Positions 8,658 through 17,958 of a DNA stretch of 64,000 nt are shown piece by piece (position 1 is the first letter of the stretch; every line of letters begins with the position of its first letter). The translations under genes and the position numbers were made by a program. This DNA is from Bacteroidota bacterium. Its GTDB lineage: Bacteria; Bacteroidota; Bacteroidia; Bacteroidales; SKPS01. Location of the stretch: positions 522,881-586,880 of the forward strand of contig JAKLII010000001.1 in NCBI GenBank assembly GCA_022709695.1. The letters run 5' to 3'. Below the pieces are notes generated by a model, which made no database searches, had not been told where the DNA came from, and worked only from the letters and a program-made list of their open reading frames with translations.

Positions 8658-9206
8658 ATGCCACGAAGTTATAATCCATTGCCAGCAGATCACACGAAGA
8701 AAACATCCAAACCATCTCCTGGTAATAAGAAAGGACAAATAATAATGAGTAGGCCATCTGCACCGAAGAAATACAGGACAACAGTCGTGTTCGAGAGAGA
8801 GATGATTGCTCCATGCGGGATGAACTGCGGATCTTGTCTGGGATATATGAGATATAAAGATCACTGTCCGGGATGCAGGATGACAAACGACTCCAAGCCT
8901 GAATTCTGCAAGCAATGTATCATAATAAACTGTGTACTCCTTAAGGCTACTGATTCGGGATTCTGCTATGAATGTCCGAAGTATCCTTGTCGAAGGCTGA
9001 AAAACCTGGACAAAAGATACAGGACCAGATACAGCACAAGTTTCTTCGACAACCTGACAATGATAAAGGATGAGGGTATTGAAAAGTTCCTGGAATTCGA
9101 GACTGCCAGAAGGACTTGCCCACAGTGCGGTTCAACCCTGTGTGTCCACAGACCATTTTGCTTTGAATGCGGATCAGTAATCAATGGGATGGTCGGTGGT
9201 GGATGA
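8658..9206 (+). CDS. DUF3795 cysteine-rich protein
   Basis: The core starts MIAPCGMNCGSCLGYMR and continues with CPGCR, CKQC, CYECPKYPC, a KRYRTRY segment and a C-terminal CPQCGSTLCVH...CFECG. This Cys pattern is that of DUF3795 proteins, probably metal- or zinc-binding and cytoplasmic; function is unknown. The start is uncertain: ATG 8658 follows the promoter closely, while ATG 8745 has a better AAAGGA ribosome-binding site and gives a length nearer the family norm. A GTG at 8646 is possible but nearly at the predicted transcript start. Confidence 0.85.
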   Translation: MPRSYNPLPADHTKKTSKPSPGNKKGQIIMSRPSAPKKYRTTVVFEREMIAPCGMNCGSCLGYMRYKDHCPGCRMTNDSKPEFCKQCIIINCVLLKATDSGFCYECPKYPCRRLKNLDKRYRTRYSTSFFDNLTMIKDEGIEKFLEFETARRTCPQCGSTLCVHRPFCFECGSVINGMVGGG

Positions 9207-9226
9207 AAAAAAAATCAACAACCAAT

Positions 9227-9324
9227 ACAACCCATCTCAAACTTGTGTACCTTTGATTCTTAGCGGGCCGGAAGGGAGGTTTTGGGACAAACTGACCCTG
9301 TGCAAAATGCTAAAAAACAAGATC
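9227..9324 (+). promoter_or_regulatory. Repeated promoter/leader, copy B
   Basis: Contains acaacccatctcaaactt, identical to copy A over 18 bases, then TACCTTTG (9248-9255) as -7 element and a ttttggga.aaactga stretch shared with copy A. Drives the methyltransferase at 9325. Confidence 0.6.
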
Positions 9325-9969
9325 ATGAAAAATAATGCGCAGAAATTTTGGGACAAACAGGCTAAAAGATTTGACGATAGAGACAAGCAATTCAAACATG
9401 CGAATCAGGAATTAATTGCCGAAACAAAAAAATATCTTAATGCAAATGATATTGTACTCGACTTTGGATGTGCCACAGGTACCAAAACATTAAAACTGGC
9501 TGCCGGGGTAAAACAAATCCATGGTCTTGATTTTTCTGCTGAAATGATCAGCGAAGCCATAAAAAAGAAAGATAAGATAAATGCTACGAATGTCTCATTT
9601 TCACAAGGGACCATTTATAATGATGAATTGGAGAAAGTTATCTACGATAAAATTATTGCTTTCTCTATAATTCACTTACTGGAAGACAGCGAAAAAGCCA
9701 TTCAGAGAATATATGAGTTGTTGAAACCAGGTGGTTTATTTATTTCTGAAACAGCATGTTTCAAGGATAATATGAATTTTAAAACCAGATTTGAATTTAC
9801 TGCCTTTCGTATCATGAGGCTACTTGGAATTTTTCCATTGCATTTGAATATGTTTAAGACATCTGATGTGGAAAAATTACTGACCCAGCATTGTTTTCAT
9901 ATTGTTAAAGAGGAGAGGTTTTTCTTTAATGGGATGAGTATCAGCTTTATGGTTGCAGAAAAACAATAA
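9325..9969 (+). CDS. Class I SAM-dependent methyltransferase
   Basis: The ATG at 9325 begins MKNNAQKFWDKQAKRF, a usual opening for this family, and sits downstream of a consensus promoter; codons in frame back to 9184 are not used. Motif I is VLDFGCATGTKTLKLA, with the acidic residue of motif II in GLDFS, and LKPGGLFISE matches the post-motif strand. The 214-residue enzyme would act in the cytoplasm on a small molecule or lipid; the C-terminal half gives no clear acceptor. AT-rich like the neighbouring patch. Confidence 0.85.
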   Translation: MKNNAQKFWDKQAKRFDDRDKQFKHANQELIAETKKYLNANDIVLDFGCATGTKTLKLAAGVKQIHGLDFSAEMISEAIKKKDKINATNVSFSQGTIYNDELEKVIYDKIIAFSIIHLLEDSEKAIQRIYELLKPGGLFISETACFKDNMNFKTRFEFTAFRIMRLLGIFPLHLNMFKTSDVEKLLTQHCFHIVKEERFFFNGMSISFMVAEKQ

Positions 9970-10092
9970 ACGACTGTGATCCTACAGCACTTTACACAAT
10001 GCACCCTATTGCAGATAAGGGTTTCGGTGGTATGCGAATGGTTGTAGCCTGCTTCAATCTTACATATGCCTTGAGCGGTGGGGCGCATGTTA

Positions 10093-10118
10093 CCCCCGGA
10101 TGCGATCCGGGGGTTTTT
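10093..10118 (+). terminator. Rho-independent terminator
   Basis: A perfect 9-bp stem (CCCCCGGAT/ATCCGGGGG) with a GCG loop is followed by five T. It separates the methyltransferase from the beta-lactamase promoter. Confidence 0.85.
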
Positions 10119-10128
10119 CTGTTCAATC

Positions 10129-10214
10129 CATCCGAAACCTGCGTACATTTGATACCCGGAAACCCTTAGAAAACCCTGCACCAGACCGAAGTTACCCATA
10201 ACCCCGTCATCAAC
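10129..10214 (+). promoter_or_regulatory. Repeated promoter/leader, copy C
   Basis: caatccatccgaaacctg is a diverged version of the block in copies A and B; it is followed by TACATTTG (10144-10151) and a cagaccgaagtta stretch matching copy A. Precedes the class D beta-lactamase. Confidence 0.55.
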
Positions 10215-11027
10215 ATGAAACAGTCCCTGTTGCTCCTTTTGATACTGGCATCTGCAATGATAAGCTGCACCCGCAAACAGCCGGATGCAGTCCGAGATGA
10301 CTTTAAGACATTCTACGACCGGTACCATGTGGAGGGTTCGTTCGTGCTGTACGACCCTCAGGCTGACACCTATACCTTCTATAATCCGGAGCAGTTCAGA
10401 CAGCCATTTACCCCTGCTTCCACCTTCAAAATCTGCAATGCGCTGATTGGGCTCGAGACCGGGGTAATCCGTGACGAAAACTTCGTAATACCCTGGGATA
10501 GTGTGGTAAGGAACCGCCCTGCATGGAACTGCGACCACGACCTGAAGAGCGCTTTCCGGAACTCCACGGTCTGGTACTACCAGGAGCTGGCACGGCGTGT
10601 GGGAGGCAGCCGGATGAAATACTGGCTCGATAAGGCACAGTACGGCAACGCCGACACTTCGGGCGGCATTGACCAGTTCTGGCTTGCCGGCGCACTCCGC
10701 ATCTCGCCGGAACAGCAGATCACCTTTCTCAGGCGGCTGCATGACAACCAGCTCCCCTTTTCGCAACGCTCCATGGACATTGTGAAAAACATCATGATCA
10801 CAAAAGACACACTGGACTATGTGGTGAGGGCAAAAACGGGATGGGGAGTGCAGGACGCCATGGATCTCGGCTGGTTTGTTGGTTATCTTGAGACCCATGG
10901 CAAAGTGTACTATTTTGCGAACTGTATTCAATCGGCCGACAGTAACAACAAGGACTTCGCAGATGCCCGTACTGACATTGTCTTTTTGATCCTTGATGCA
11001 CTCGGGCTGATGCCTATATCCTCGTAA
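10215..11027 (+). CDS. Class D (OXA-type) beta-lactamase, predicted lipoprotein
   Basis: All class D active-site motifs are present in the expected order: STFK with the nucleophilic Ser69 and Lys72, STV at 117-119, YGN at 143-145, FWL at about 155 and KTGWG from 207. The 270-residue length is normal. The N-terminus is hydrophobic and ends in a Cys at 18 (ASAMISC), so the enzyme is probably lipid-anchored in the envelope rather than soluble. Family knowledge predicts serine-based hydrolysis of beta-lactams; the spectrum cannot be read from the sequence. It has its own promoter between a terminator and a repeat-bearing gap, with no mobile element adjacent. Confidence 0.93.
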   Translation: MKQSLLLLLILASAMISCTRKQPDAVRDDFKTFYDRYHVEGSFVLYDPQADTYTFYNPEQFRQPFTPASTFKICNALIGLETGVIRDENFVIPWDSVVRNRPAWNCDHDLKSAFRNSTVWYYQELARRVGGSRMKYWLDKAQYGNADTSGGIDQFWLAGALRISPEQQITFLRRLHDNQLPFSQRSMDIVKNIMITKDTLDYVVRAKTGWGVQDAMDLGWFVGYLETHGKVYYFANCIQSADSNNKDFADARTDIVFLILDALGLMPISS

Positions 11028-11047
11028 CCGGCGTCAGAAAAGTTGAC

Positions 11048-11155
11048 CGGGATATAGCACACGGATATTATGGATTAAACGGATTTTCACGGATTTCATG
11101 GGTTGATTTGCATCTCCCTCTGTGATCTCTGTGTTCTCTGATTCTCCGTGGTTTG
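11048..11155. repeat. Low-complexity intergenic repeat
   Basis: Contains gattaaacggattttcacg and a tctgtgatctctgtgttctc run ending ctccgtggt. A similar ctcagtgttctcagtgcctc/ctccgtggt segment lies at 31945-31992. These degenerate repeats are of a kind I recall from other Bacteroidota intergenic regions; no gene is visible. Confidence 0.5.
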
Positions 11156-11207
11156 AAAGAGATCTTTTCCCAAAGATTTCCTTATATACCTCTTATTTTT
11201 CTGATGA

Positions 11208-13490
11208 TTACAGCCTTCCGGAGATCCGCAGGATAAAATGGCGGTGCGGCCTGATGTCCCCGGGGCGCCCCATGTATTCGGTGTTGGTGAGGTTTTTTAC
11301 GGAGGCGGAAATAGTAAAACGGTAGCTGAGGGGGTATGAGAGGGATGCATCCAGTACTACGTAGGTTTTGTTGTGGTTGATCCAGTAATCGTAGAAGCCC
11401 GGAAGGATCGTTTCGCGGGTGGAGGGATTGAGGAACACATAATCCACATCCAGCAGGGGCGAACGGGCGGTGGCCTGGAACAACCCTTCGAATTTCTTCC
11501 ATGAGGTGCCCAGGTTGAGGTTGAGGGCATGCTTGCGCCTGAATTTCAGGTATTCATCCGTATTTTTCCCGGTATGGGGATTGAACTTCACCGGATACAT
11601 AAACACATACCCGCCCTGCAATGTTACGGGAAAAACCCCGAGGCGCGTGCGCAGCACCAGCTCGGCCTCGGTTCCGTAAACCCTTGAATATTCGACGTTG
11701 GTTGCCCTGAACCCGTATCCATACAGCCCCGTAACCGGATTCTGGTACACGCCGAACACAAATTCGATCATATCCTTGTTTTCGGAATAGAACAGGGCAA
11801 GATCCACCAGCCCTTCTGCAAGCTTCCCCCTGAATCCCTGCTTTATCCCGATTTCTGTATTCCAGCCCGACTCCGGGTTGATCTGCGGGTTGGCGATGAT
11901 GGTGACCGCGCCCAGGGTCGTCGAGGCATATTTCTCGGCGATGGAGGGGTGACGGTATCCCTGTCCGAAGGAGGCACGCAAAAACGTAAGCGAGCCTGCC
12001 CTGTAGTTTCCTCCTGCCCTGAAGAGGGGTACCGGCTTCCCCTGCTCGTCGTTGAGCACCGCATGCTCGATGCGGGTGCCGGCCACCAGTTTCAGCCGTT
12101 TCCCGGGATGCACGTCCATCTGCAGGTACGCCCCTGAGGTATTTCCGCGGTGGTTGCCGTAGAAGGGTGAAAAGATGGCGGTATGGTACCATGAGGCACC
12201 CGCATTGAGGGTAAACAGGGGGGATATCACATGGTGGAACTGATACTCGGCATATTCCGACAGGTACCTGCTGTTGTTGTCGCCTCCGTCGGGGAATACG
12301 TTCTCCGACCACAGGATGCGCCCCCGGAGGTCGTGCCGGGTTTTTGTGCCCTGCTGAAACCCGATAAAGGGATCAAGGGTGACGCCGCTACCGGTCATCC
12401 GCTGGGCGGTGGAGGTGTCCTGCACCAGCGCCCCTGTGGTGCCGTTGTCCCAGAGGATGAAATCGGTTTTCCGGCTGTGCCTGCCATGGATGCCCAGTCC
12501 GTACTCCAGCCCCGGGATGGCAGCAGATTTTCGCTTCAACCGCAGGTTAATCCGCACAAGGTGGTCCTCGTTGTATTTCCGGTAGCCATTGTCGTAGCGG
12601 GCAAAGACCCCTGCTGCAATATCGGTGCGGCCATACCGTTTCAGGTGGGAGAATGAAACGTCGGAAAAAACCCTGGGGCTGTTCCACCATTTCCAGGCCT
12701 CTGTCCGGGGTGCATCGAAGATGCCACCGCCGGCATACCAGCGGGTAATCCCCTCTTTGGAAGCTTCTGCGGTGCGCAGGCTCACGATGCCATTGAGTGC
12801 GGATGAGCCGTATAACACAGAAGATGCCCCTTTGATGATCTCGATCTGCTCCAGATTTTCGAGCGGAAGCGCCTGCCAGCTCACATGGCCGGCATCGGCC
12901 GAAAGGTACGGGAGTCCATCCACCAGCACCATCACGCGGCTCCCGGCGCCGTAGCTGAACCCGCTCCCACCCCGGATGGAGGCTTGTCCGTCAAGTATTT
13001 CAACCCCCGCGGTGTGGTTCAGCAGTTCATCGGCATTGCGGGTATGGGCCGCATCGATCGACTCCGCCCTGATCACTGAGGCGGAAACCACCAGATCGGC
13101 CAGCTGCTGGGGAGCCCTTCCGGCGCTGACCACCACCCGCTCCATCTCCCTGGCCTGGACAGTCATAGCCACCTGGATGTCAACAGAATCCCCCTTTCGG
13201 AGGGTCAGCTCGCGGGTTACCTCAGCATACCCTACAAACCTGAACCGCAGCAGGCATTTCCCTTCGCCGGGCAACAGCCTGAACCTGCCGTTGTTGCCGG
13301 TGATTGTACCCTTCCCCTGATCCGACAGGATGGTGGCACCCGGCAACGGATGGTTGGTGGTGCCGTCAAAAACCAGCCCGGTAACCACCGCGGGCCTGTC
13401 AGCACCTTGCTGAGAAGCCTGTGCCCGGGTTTCAGCATTTGTAAACCAGAGCATTATCCAAACCAACATGCAGGCGGTGGTGCACCTCAT
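11208..13490 (-). CDS. TonB-dependent outer-membrane receptor
   Basis: The 760-residue protein has a signal peptide, then a carboxypeptidase-regulatory-like domain (about 35-110; VTGLVFDGTTNHPLPGATI), a plug domain (about 120-235; RGGSGFSYGAG, VLVDGLPYLSAD, IEIIKGASSVLYGSSALNG) and a C-terminal beta-barrel ending in LRISGRL. It imports an unidentified ligand across the outer membrane with TonB energy. It follows a small lipoprotein gene whose stop overlaps its start codon (ATGA, 13487-13490), so the two are translationally coupled. No SusD-like gene is present, so a polysaccharide system is less likely than a metal or cofactor receptor. Confidence 0.93.
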   Translation of the reverse strand: MRCTTACMLVWIMLWFTNAETRAQASQQGADRPAVVTGLVFDGTTNHPLPGATILSDQGKGTITGNNGRFRLLPGEGKCLLRFRFVGYAEVTRELTLRKGDSVDIQVAMTVQAREMERVVVSAGRAPQQLADLVVSASVIRAESIDAAHTRNADELLNHTAGVEILDGQASIRGGSGFSYGAGSRVMVLVDGLPYLSADAGHVSWQALPLENLEQIEIIKGASSVLYGSSALNGIVSLRTAEASKEGITRWYAGGGIFDAPRTEAWKWWNSPRVFSDVSFSHLKRYGRTDIAAGVFARYDNGYRKYNEDHLVRINLRLKRKSAAIPGLEYGLGIHGRHSRKTDFILWDNGTTGALVQDTSTAQRMTGSGVTLDPFIGFQQGTKTRHDLRGRILWSENVFPDGGDNNSRYLSEYAEYQFHHVISPLFTLNAGASWYHTAIFSPFYGNHRGNTSGAYLQMDVHPGKRLKLVAGTRIEHAVLNDEQGKPVPLFRAGGNYRAGSLTFLRASFGQGYRHPSIAEKYASTTLGAVTIIANPQINPESGWNTEIGIKQGFRGKLAEGLVDLALFYSENKDMIEFVFGVYQNPVTGLYGYGFRATNVEYSRVYGTEAELVLRTRLGVFPVTLQGGYVFMYPVKFNPHTGKNTDEYLKFRRKHALNLNLGTSWKKFEGLFQATARSPLLDVDYVFLNPSTRETILPGFYDYWINHNKTYVVLDASLSYPLSYRFTISASVKNLTNTEYMGRPGDIRPHRHFILRISGRL

Positions 13491-13909
13491 ACTTTTACCG
13501 TTCCTTTGAAGGTCATCCGGATTTCGATAAACTGGCCCGGGTTATTGATATCGGCCACTGCCGTGGTGATCTTGAGCGACGTTTTGGTAAGTTCTACGAT
13601 GGTGGTGATGATCTCCATAGCCGGGTCCACGGTGATGATGGTGATCTCGGTGTTGTCCACGGAGAGCGTCCAGGTGGCATTGTAATTTCCCAGCACCCCG
13701 GTGCCATCAGTATTGAAAACCGCATTCCCCTTGAAGGTCTCAAGCATCTGCCCGGGGCCGCTGGCATCCTCGCCGTTTGCCAGCAGGCTGTCAGATGCCC
13801 AGATCCGGGTGGTCAGGAGTTCATAGGGGGTAAGTACAGGCTCTTCTTCCTTACAGGCCACCCCGAGCATCAGCACAGTAGCGAAAAGGAGAAAACAGAG
13901 TTTTTTCAT
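13487..13909 (-). CDS. Small lipoprotein coupled to a TonB-dependent receptor
   Basis: With the start at 13909 the product is 140 residues: MKKLCFLLFATVL... with a lipobox ending GVAC. The remainder is beta-rich (IWASDSLLANGED, VFNTDGTGVLGNYNATWTLS) and resembles small Bacteroidota lipocalin-like lipoproteins; this assignment is tentative. The upstream in-frame start at 13957 would bury the signal peptide and is rejected. The stop overlaps the receptor start by ATGA, which suggests the protein assists or regulates that receptor. A reverse-strand -7 match (CAAATGTA, 13935-13942) lies 26 bases upstream. Confidence 0.8.
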   Translation of the reverse strand: MKKLCFLLFATVLMLGVACKEEEPVLTPYELLTTRIWASDSLLANGEDASGPGQMLETFKGNAVFNTDGTGVLGNYNATWTLSVDNTEITIITVDPAMEIITTIVELTKTSLKITTAVADINNPGQFIEIRMTFKGTVKV

Positions 13910-13965
13910 CAATGGTTTTACGTTTGATTCAATACAAATGTAAACCATTTTTTTCAAAAAGCATG

Positions 13966-14346
13966 TTACTGATTGTTAAAGGAGGCATCAAACACCTCCT
14001 CATCCTCCCTGCGCCAGGCAGGATCCACGATACACAGGAATTCAAGTGGCTGATCTCCTGTGCTTTTGATAAACTGAATGGCATCGGGGGGGATATAGAC
14101 CGCCTGCCCCGGGAACACCTGGGCGGTTTCCTCATTGATCGACATCAACCCCTGGCCTTTAAGAATGTAATACACTTCTGAGGTCTTCAGGCGATGGGGC
14201 AGTGAGGTGAGGCCCACCGGCAACACGGCATACGCCAGGCTGTAGCGCAGTTTCAGATCTGCTTTGCCGGGATGGAGCAGCTCACGGAGGATGGTGCCGT
14301 CGCCGGCAGTGAAGATTTCGCAGTCGTTCAGGTCTTTGACAAACAT
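13966..14346 (-). CDS. Single-domain cupin protein
   Basis: The 126-residue protein shows cupin motif 1 (PHRLKTSEVYYILKGQG) and motif 2 (GQAVYIPPDAIQFI). Only one His of the usual HxH pair remains and motif 2 has Gln in place of the usual metal-binding His, so metal binding may be altered or lost. The fold is typical of small sugar- or acid-binding cupins in the cytoplasm. It is transcribed towards, and probably with, the lipoprotein and receptor genes downstream. Confidence 0.85.
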   Translation of the reverse strand: MFVKDLNDCEIFTAGDGTILRELLHPGKADLKLRYSLAYAVLPVGLTSLPHRLKTSEVYYILKGQGLMSINEETAQVFPGQAVYIPPDAIQFIKSTGDQPLEFLCIVDPAWRREDEEVFDASFNNQ

Positions 14347-14400
14347 GGTTGCTTTTTTTTTATTTTGAAATCAGTCGTTATTTCACGCGAAGATTCTGAC

Positions 14401-14600
14401 ATAAGCATTTATTTTTCTGGATTCTGAGAAAAAAATATCTCTCGCGGAAAAGCGCTGAAATTTCGCAGATAGACGCTGAAAGAAAATTCTGCGGATTTCC
14501 TCGAGCTTTCTGCGGATTTCCGCGAGAGGTTTTTTATCTAAACAACTTAGGATCTGTTAGCTATTTGATTTTATCATAAGCATTTATGTTTCTGGATTCT
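14401..14600. repeat. Dispersed hairpin element, copy 2 with flanks
   Basis: The 88-bp core (14440-14527) is bounded by TCTCGCGGAAA and TTTCCGCGAGA, as in copy 1, and is the same length. One internal GCGGATTTCC box has become diverged (cctcgag instead of ccgcg). ATAAGCATTTAT occurs on both sides (14401-14412 and 14576-14587), and gatctgttagctatttgat on the right matches the tail of copy 3. It fills the gap between the cupin and receptor genes; no gene is seen. Confidence 0.8.
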
Positions 14601-14657
14601 GCGGAAAATATAAGAAAAGGTGGTTTTCGTAGTAGACTCAAGAGTGGATAGATAACA

Positions 14658-17075
14658 TCAGAATCCTGCTTTCAGGCCGAACATGAAATTTCTGCCAGCG
14701 GCGCAAATACCGGAGCTATAGGGCCGGTACCGCTGGTCGGTGATATTTTCAATGCCTGCCGTAACTGAAAGCTGGGAATTCAGCTTATACAAAGCTTTGA
14801 AATTTAATGTGTACCAACCCGGTGACCACGGATTTCCGTCATCATCCAGGGCATAGATTTCAGTCTTGGCCTTCTCCTCTTCCGGCAGTTCTTCATACGT
14901 CTTTTTGCCGGAATACTGGGCGTTGATTTCCAGTTTGAGGGAATGGGAACCGTAGGTAAGCCTGGTAACACCGAACCACGGGGCTGCATGGCGCGAAGGA
15001 CTCACCGAGCCGTCGTCGAGTTCCTCCTCCCCTTTCTGATAGTTGAAATCGGAGGTGAAGCCGAAACCGGCAGGAAGCTTTGCCTCGAGGCCGGCCTGGA
15101 CGCCATACACCCGTGCTTCCGCAGCATTCTGGATTGCCTGCACCTTACTCATCTCACCATCGTACAGGATGCTGTCCTGCCCGTTCAGGGTGAAATCGCG
15201 CCTTACCAGGGCATCCTGCAGGAGGGTGGCATAGACCGAAATATCGAGCTTGAGGTAGTCGCCGAAGATCCTTGCGGCGCCCAGGTCGGCATTCCAGGCA
15301 TACTCCGGCTTCAGGTCGGGGTTAGGTACCACCACCAGTCCGGGGGCGGAGTCGAACACCTTGCCCAGGTCATCCACATTGGGTGCCCTGAAGCCCGTAG
15401 AGAGGTTGGTACTCAGTACCCATCGGTCCGACGGGCGGTACACCAGTCCTGCGCTGCCGGTGAGGGCCCCTTCGTTCAGCGTTGCCACGGTAAAGGGGAA
15501 AGGATAGAAGGCGGTATCGAAATCGGCATCGATCATGTACCGGCTGTAGCGTATCCCGGTGTGCAGCAGGAGGCGGTTTCCCATTTTCCACTGCTCCGAC
15601 AGGTAGATCCCGAGGGTGGACCACAGAGCCTGCGGGTACCTGGACGGACCCACTGCTGCGATGCCGGTGGAAATGTCCATATCGGTACCGGTGGAGGCAA
15701 CGTCGTCCATCACCCCTTCCAGTCCGTAAAAGAGCTGGTGTTTGTCGCTGAGCCTTTTCGAGAAATCGAGGTTGGCCGACAGGGCATTCACCTTTTCCTC
15801 GCGGATGTGACGCGTGGATTTATTGATATCCCGGTCGATCCTGCTCTCTTCGAACTGCTGATGGGCAAGCCGAAGTGTGAGCTGGTCGTACAGCAGCGTA
15901 CCAGCGTTCTGATGGCTGAGGGTCAGCTGGTTCATCATCCATTTCTGGGGGCCGTAGCTCCATTCGCCATAGCGCGGCAACCCCTTTTTGTAACGGATAT
16001 GCCGGTCGTACCTCGAGTATTCAGAGGTTTCAGAGTAATGGAACGCGTATTCCGCATACCATGCATCATTGGGTTTCCATGCCACTTTCTGCATCAGGTT
16101 CATCTGGGTATAACCCGACGGGCGCTGTACCCTGGGATCGTTGTTGGCAACGATCACGTCGGCACTATCCTGCCGGACCACATAGAAGGGCCTCAGGTAC
16201 TCCTCAGGGCCGTAGGAGCCCATTTTCAGGTCGCCAAAGTTGAAACTGGAGATGCTGGTGAGGATGGCCCACTTTTTCCAGCCCACATGCACATCGAAAT
16301 GGGCGGTCATTTCCTGGTTGGCTGAAGCATAACGCGTAACGGCACTGCCCCCTGTGATGGGCTTGTTGCCGGCAGAAAACGTGGGTTTGAGGGTGGCAAA
16401 GCTCATCACCCCCCCGATGGCGTCACTGCCGTAAATGACCGACCCGGGTCCGAACAGCACCTCCGTTTCGCCGATGGCAAACGGATCGAGGGAGATCACA
16501 TTCTGAATGTTCCCTGCGCGGAAGATGGCGGTGTTCATCCTGACTCCGTCCACCGAATAGAGGAGACGGTTGGTGGCAAAGCCGCGGATCATCGGGCTAC
16601 CACCCCCCTGCTGGCTTTTCTGTACAAATACCTTCCCCGAAACACCCAGCAGGTCGGCAGCGGTTTGTGGCATCTGCAAAGCCGTCTGTGAGGCAGGGAT
16701 GGTGGAAATTTTTGCAGGTATTTCCCACGACGACTGGTTCCATCGTGTGGCTGAGATCACCAGCCGGTCGAGGCTGATCACGGCAGGCTTCATCCCTACA
16801 CGGAATCCGGCGGTTTTGAGCTGCTCCCAGCTCCGGAAGGTGGTTTCAAAACCCAGCATCCTGATCTCAATACGGCCGGCATTGGCCATGGCTGTGATAT
16901 CAGCCTGTCCCAGCCCGTTGGTAAGCACCATCCTGACAGGAGTTTGGGTGGCAAGTGTCACCAGCTCCAGCGGCTCTTCGGTCTCCTGATTGACGACCGT
17001 TACCACCTGGGTCCGGGCAACCACCGGTATCATCAAACCTATTAAAACGATAAGAAAATTATAATTCCATTTCAT
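14658..17075 (-). CDS. TonB-dependent receptor, haem/hemoglobin-type
   Basis: The 805-residue protein has a signal peptide, a short regulatory-like domain (about 25-95), a plug (about 110-235) and a barrel. The plug signature RGFATNRLLYSVDGVRMN, then GPGSVIYGSDAIGGVMSF, and the barrel motif FRAPNVDDL with NPDLKPE, are close to the hemoglobin/transferrin/lactoferrin receptor family. The likely substrate is haem or another iron source, but this is inferred from family resemblance. The C-terminus ends in Phe, as expected for barrel insertion. A small exported-protein gene lies 172 bases upstream on the same strand. Confidence 0.92.
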   Translation of the reverse strand: MKWNYNFLIVLIGLMIPVVARTQVVTVVNQETEEPLELVTLATQTPVRMVLTNGLGQADITAMANAGRIEIRMLGFETTFRSWEQLKTAGFRVGMKPAVISLDRLVISATRWNQSSWEIPAKISTIPASQTALQMPQTAADLLGVSGKVFVQKSQQGGGSPMIRGFATNRLLYSVDGVRMNTAIFRAGNIQNVISLDPFAIGETEVLFGPGSVIYGSDAIGGVMSFATLKPTFSAGNKPITGGSAVTRYASANQEMTAHFDVHVGWKKWAILTSISSFNFGDLKMGSYGPEEYLRPFYVVRQDSADVIVANNDPRVQRPSGYTQMNLMQKVAWKPNDAWYAEYAFHYSETSEYSRYDRHIRYKKGLPRYGEWSYGPQKWMMNQLTLSHQNAGTLLYDQLTLRLAHQQFEESRIDRDINKSTRHIREEKVNALSANLDFSKRLSDKHQLFYGLEGVMDDVASTGTDMDISTGIAAVGPSRYPQALWSTLGIYLSEQWKMGNRLLLHTGIRYSRYMIDADFDTAFYPFPFTVATLNEGALTGSAGLVYRPSDRWVLSTNLSTGFRAPNVDDLGKVFDSAPGLVVVPNPDLKPEYAWNADLGAARIFGDYLKLDISVYATLLQDALVRRDFTLNGQDSILYDGEMSKVQAIQNAAEARVYGVQAGLEAKLPAGFGFTSDFNYQKGEEELDDGSVSPSRHAAPWFGVTRLTYGSHSLKLEINAQYSGKKTYEELPEEEKAKTEIYALDDDGNPWSPGWYTLNFKALYKLNSQLSVTAGIENITDQRYRPYSSGICAAGRNFMFGLKAGF

Positions 17076-17247
17076 TGTAGATAAATCTGTTATAAAACAT
17101 TAATGATATAAGACTGATCATGGGTACAACCCATCATGCCCCTGATACAGCTGTAAACCGCATCCGGAAGGCATCATCAGATCAGTGTTCCTGCATTTCT
17201 GAAAGACCATGCTTTCCTGAAATTCAGGCAGGCAAAAACGCATCAGG

Positions 17248-17778
17248 TCAGACCGCTTTCGGAGGCTTTTCCGGAGGTGGGATAAACGGGGGTAAAAGGG
17301 TGTGCTCCCTGAATCCTGCATAAGTATTCTGGTGCGCAGGGAGGGAAAACCCCCGGTTTGGGGTTGAAGGGTTCATGAGGTTTCTGTAAAAGTCAGAAAG
17401 GCGGTCCTGCCGCTCTTTCCTTACAGGGTCATTGCCGGCCATCCGGTTCAGGACGTGCCTGAGCCCCCGGTTAAGTTGGGTTTCTTCGCGGTCCCACCAG
17501 CAGGTATAAATGACTGAATCGTTGCGGCAGACAGAATCCACCACGTCAAACATTTCGCCCCGGTATTCAAACTCTTTCGAATGCTCCCACCGCAGCTTCA
17601 ACCCTGCATCTGCCCTGCTGAATGCCAGTTGCACCAGATCTTCCCGGGGCACGGTCTGCATCATCATCCGCTTTACAGAGCGTTTCACCTGCCTCTTCTG
17701 AACCTTCAGCCAGGTGTAGGTACCGGCGAAAGGGAGTACCAGACACAGGATCAGCAGGATGGATGCCAACTTTTTCAC
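17248..17778 (-). CDS. Hypothetical membrane-anchored or exported protein
   Basis: The 176-residue protein starts with a strong hydrophobic segment (residues 4-22), then a basic stretch (KVQKRQVKRSVKR). The mature part is hydrophilic and ends in a proline-rich tail (LLPPFIPPPEKPPK). No domain is recognised. It is upstream of the haem-type receptor on the same strand and may accompany it. A TAATTTTG match on the minus strand (17783-17790) lies immediately before the start codon, which would give an almost leaderless mRNA. Confidence 0.7.
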   Translation of the reverse strand: MKKLASILLILCLVLPFAGTYTWLKVQKRQVKRSVKRMMMQTVPREDLVQLAFSRADAGLKLRWEHSKEFEYRGEMFDVVDSVCRNDSVIYTCWWDREETQLNRGLRHVLNRMAGNDPVRKERQDRLSDFYRNLMNPSTPNRGFSLPAHQNTYAGFREHTLLPPFIPPPEKPPKAV

Positions 17779-17958
17779 ATCGCAAAATTACAGGAATTAA
17801 TGTGGATATCTTTACATACCCATTAAACATTCTTATCAAAGGTTTGAGGATCATAATTGTTACCTAAATCAAAAAAAATAAAGAAAAAAAGTGGTTTTTT
17901 ATAATGAATGCTTATCTTTATGCCTCTATTTGAATGATGATAACCAAATCCTAACGAG

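Noticed and set aside
14943..16325. 460-codon plus-strand ORF
   Set aside because: Shadow of the TonB-dependent receptor on the other strand; no recognisable protein features.
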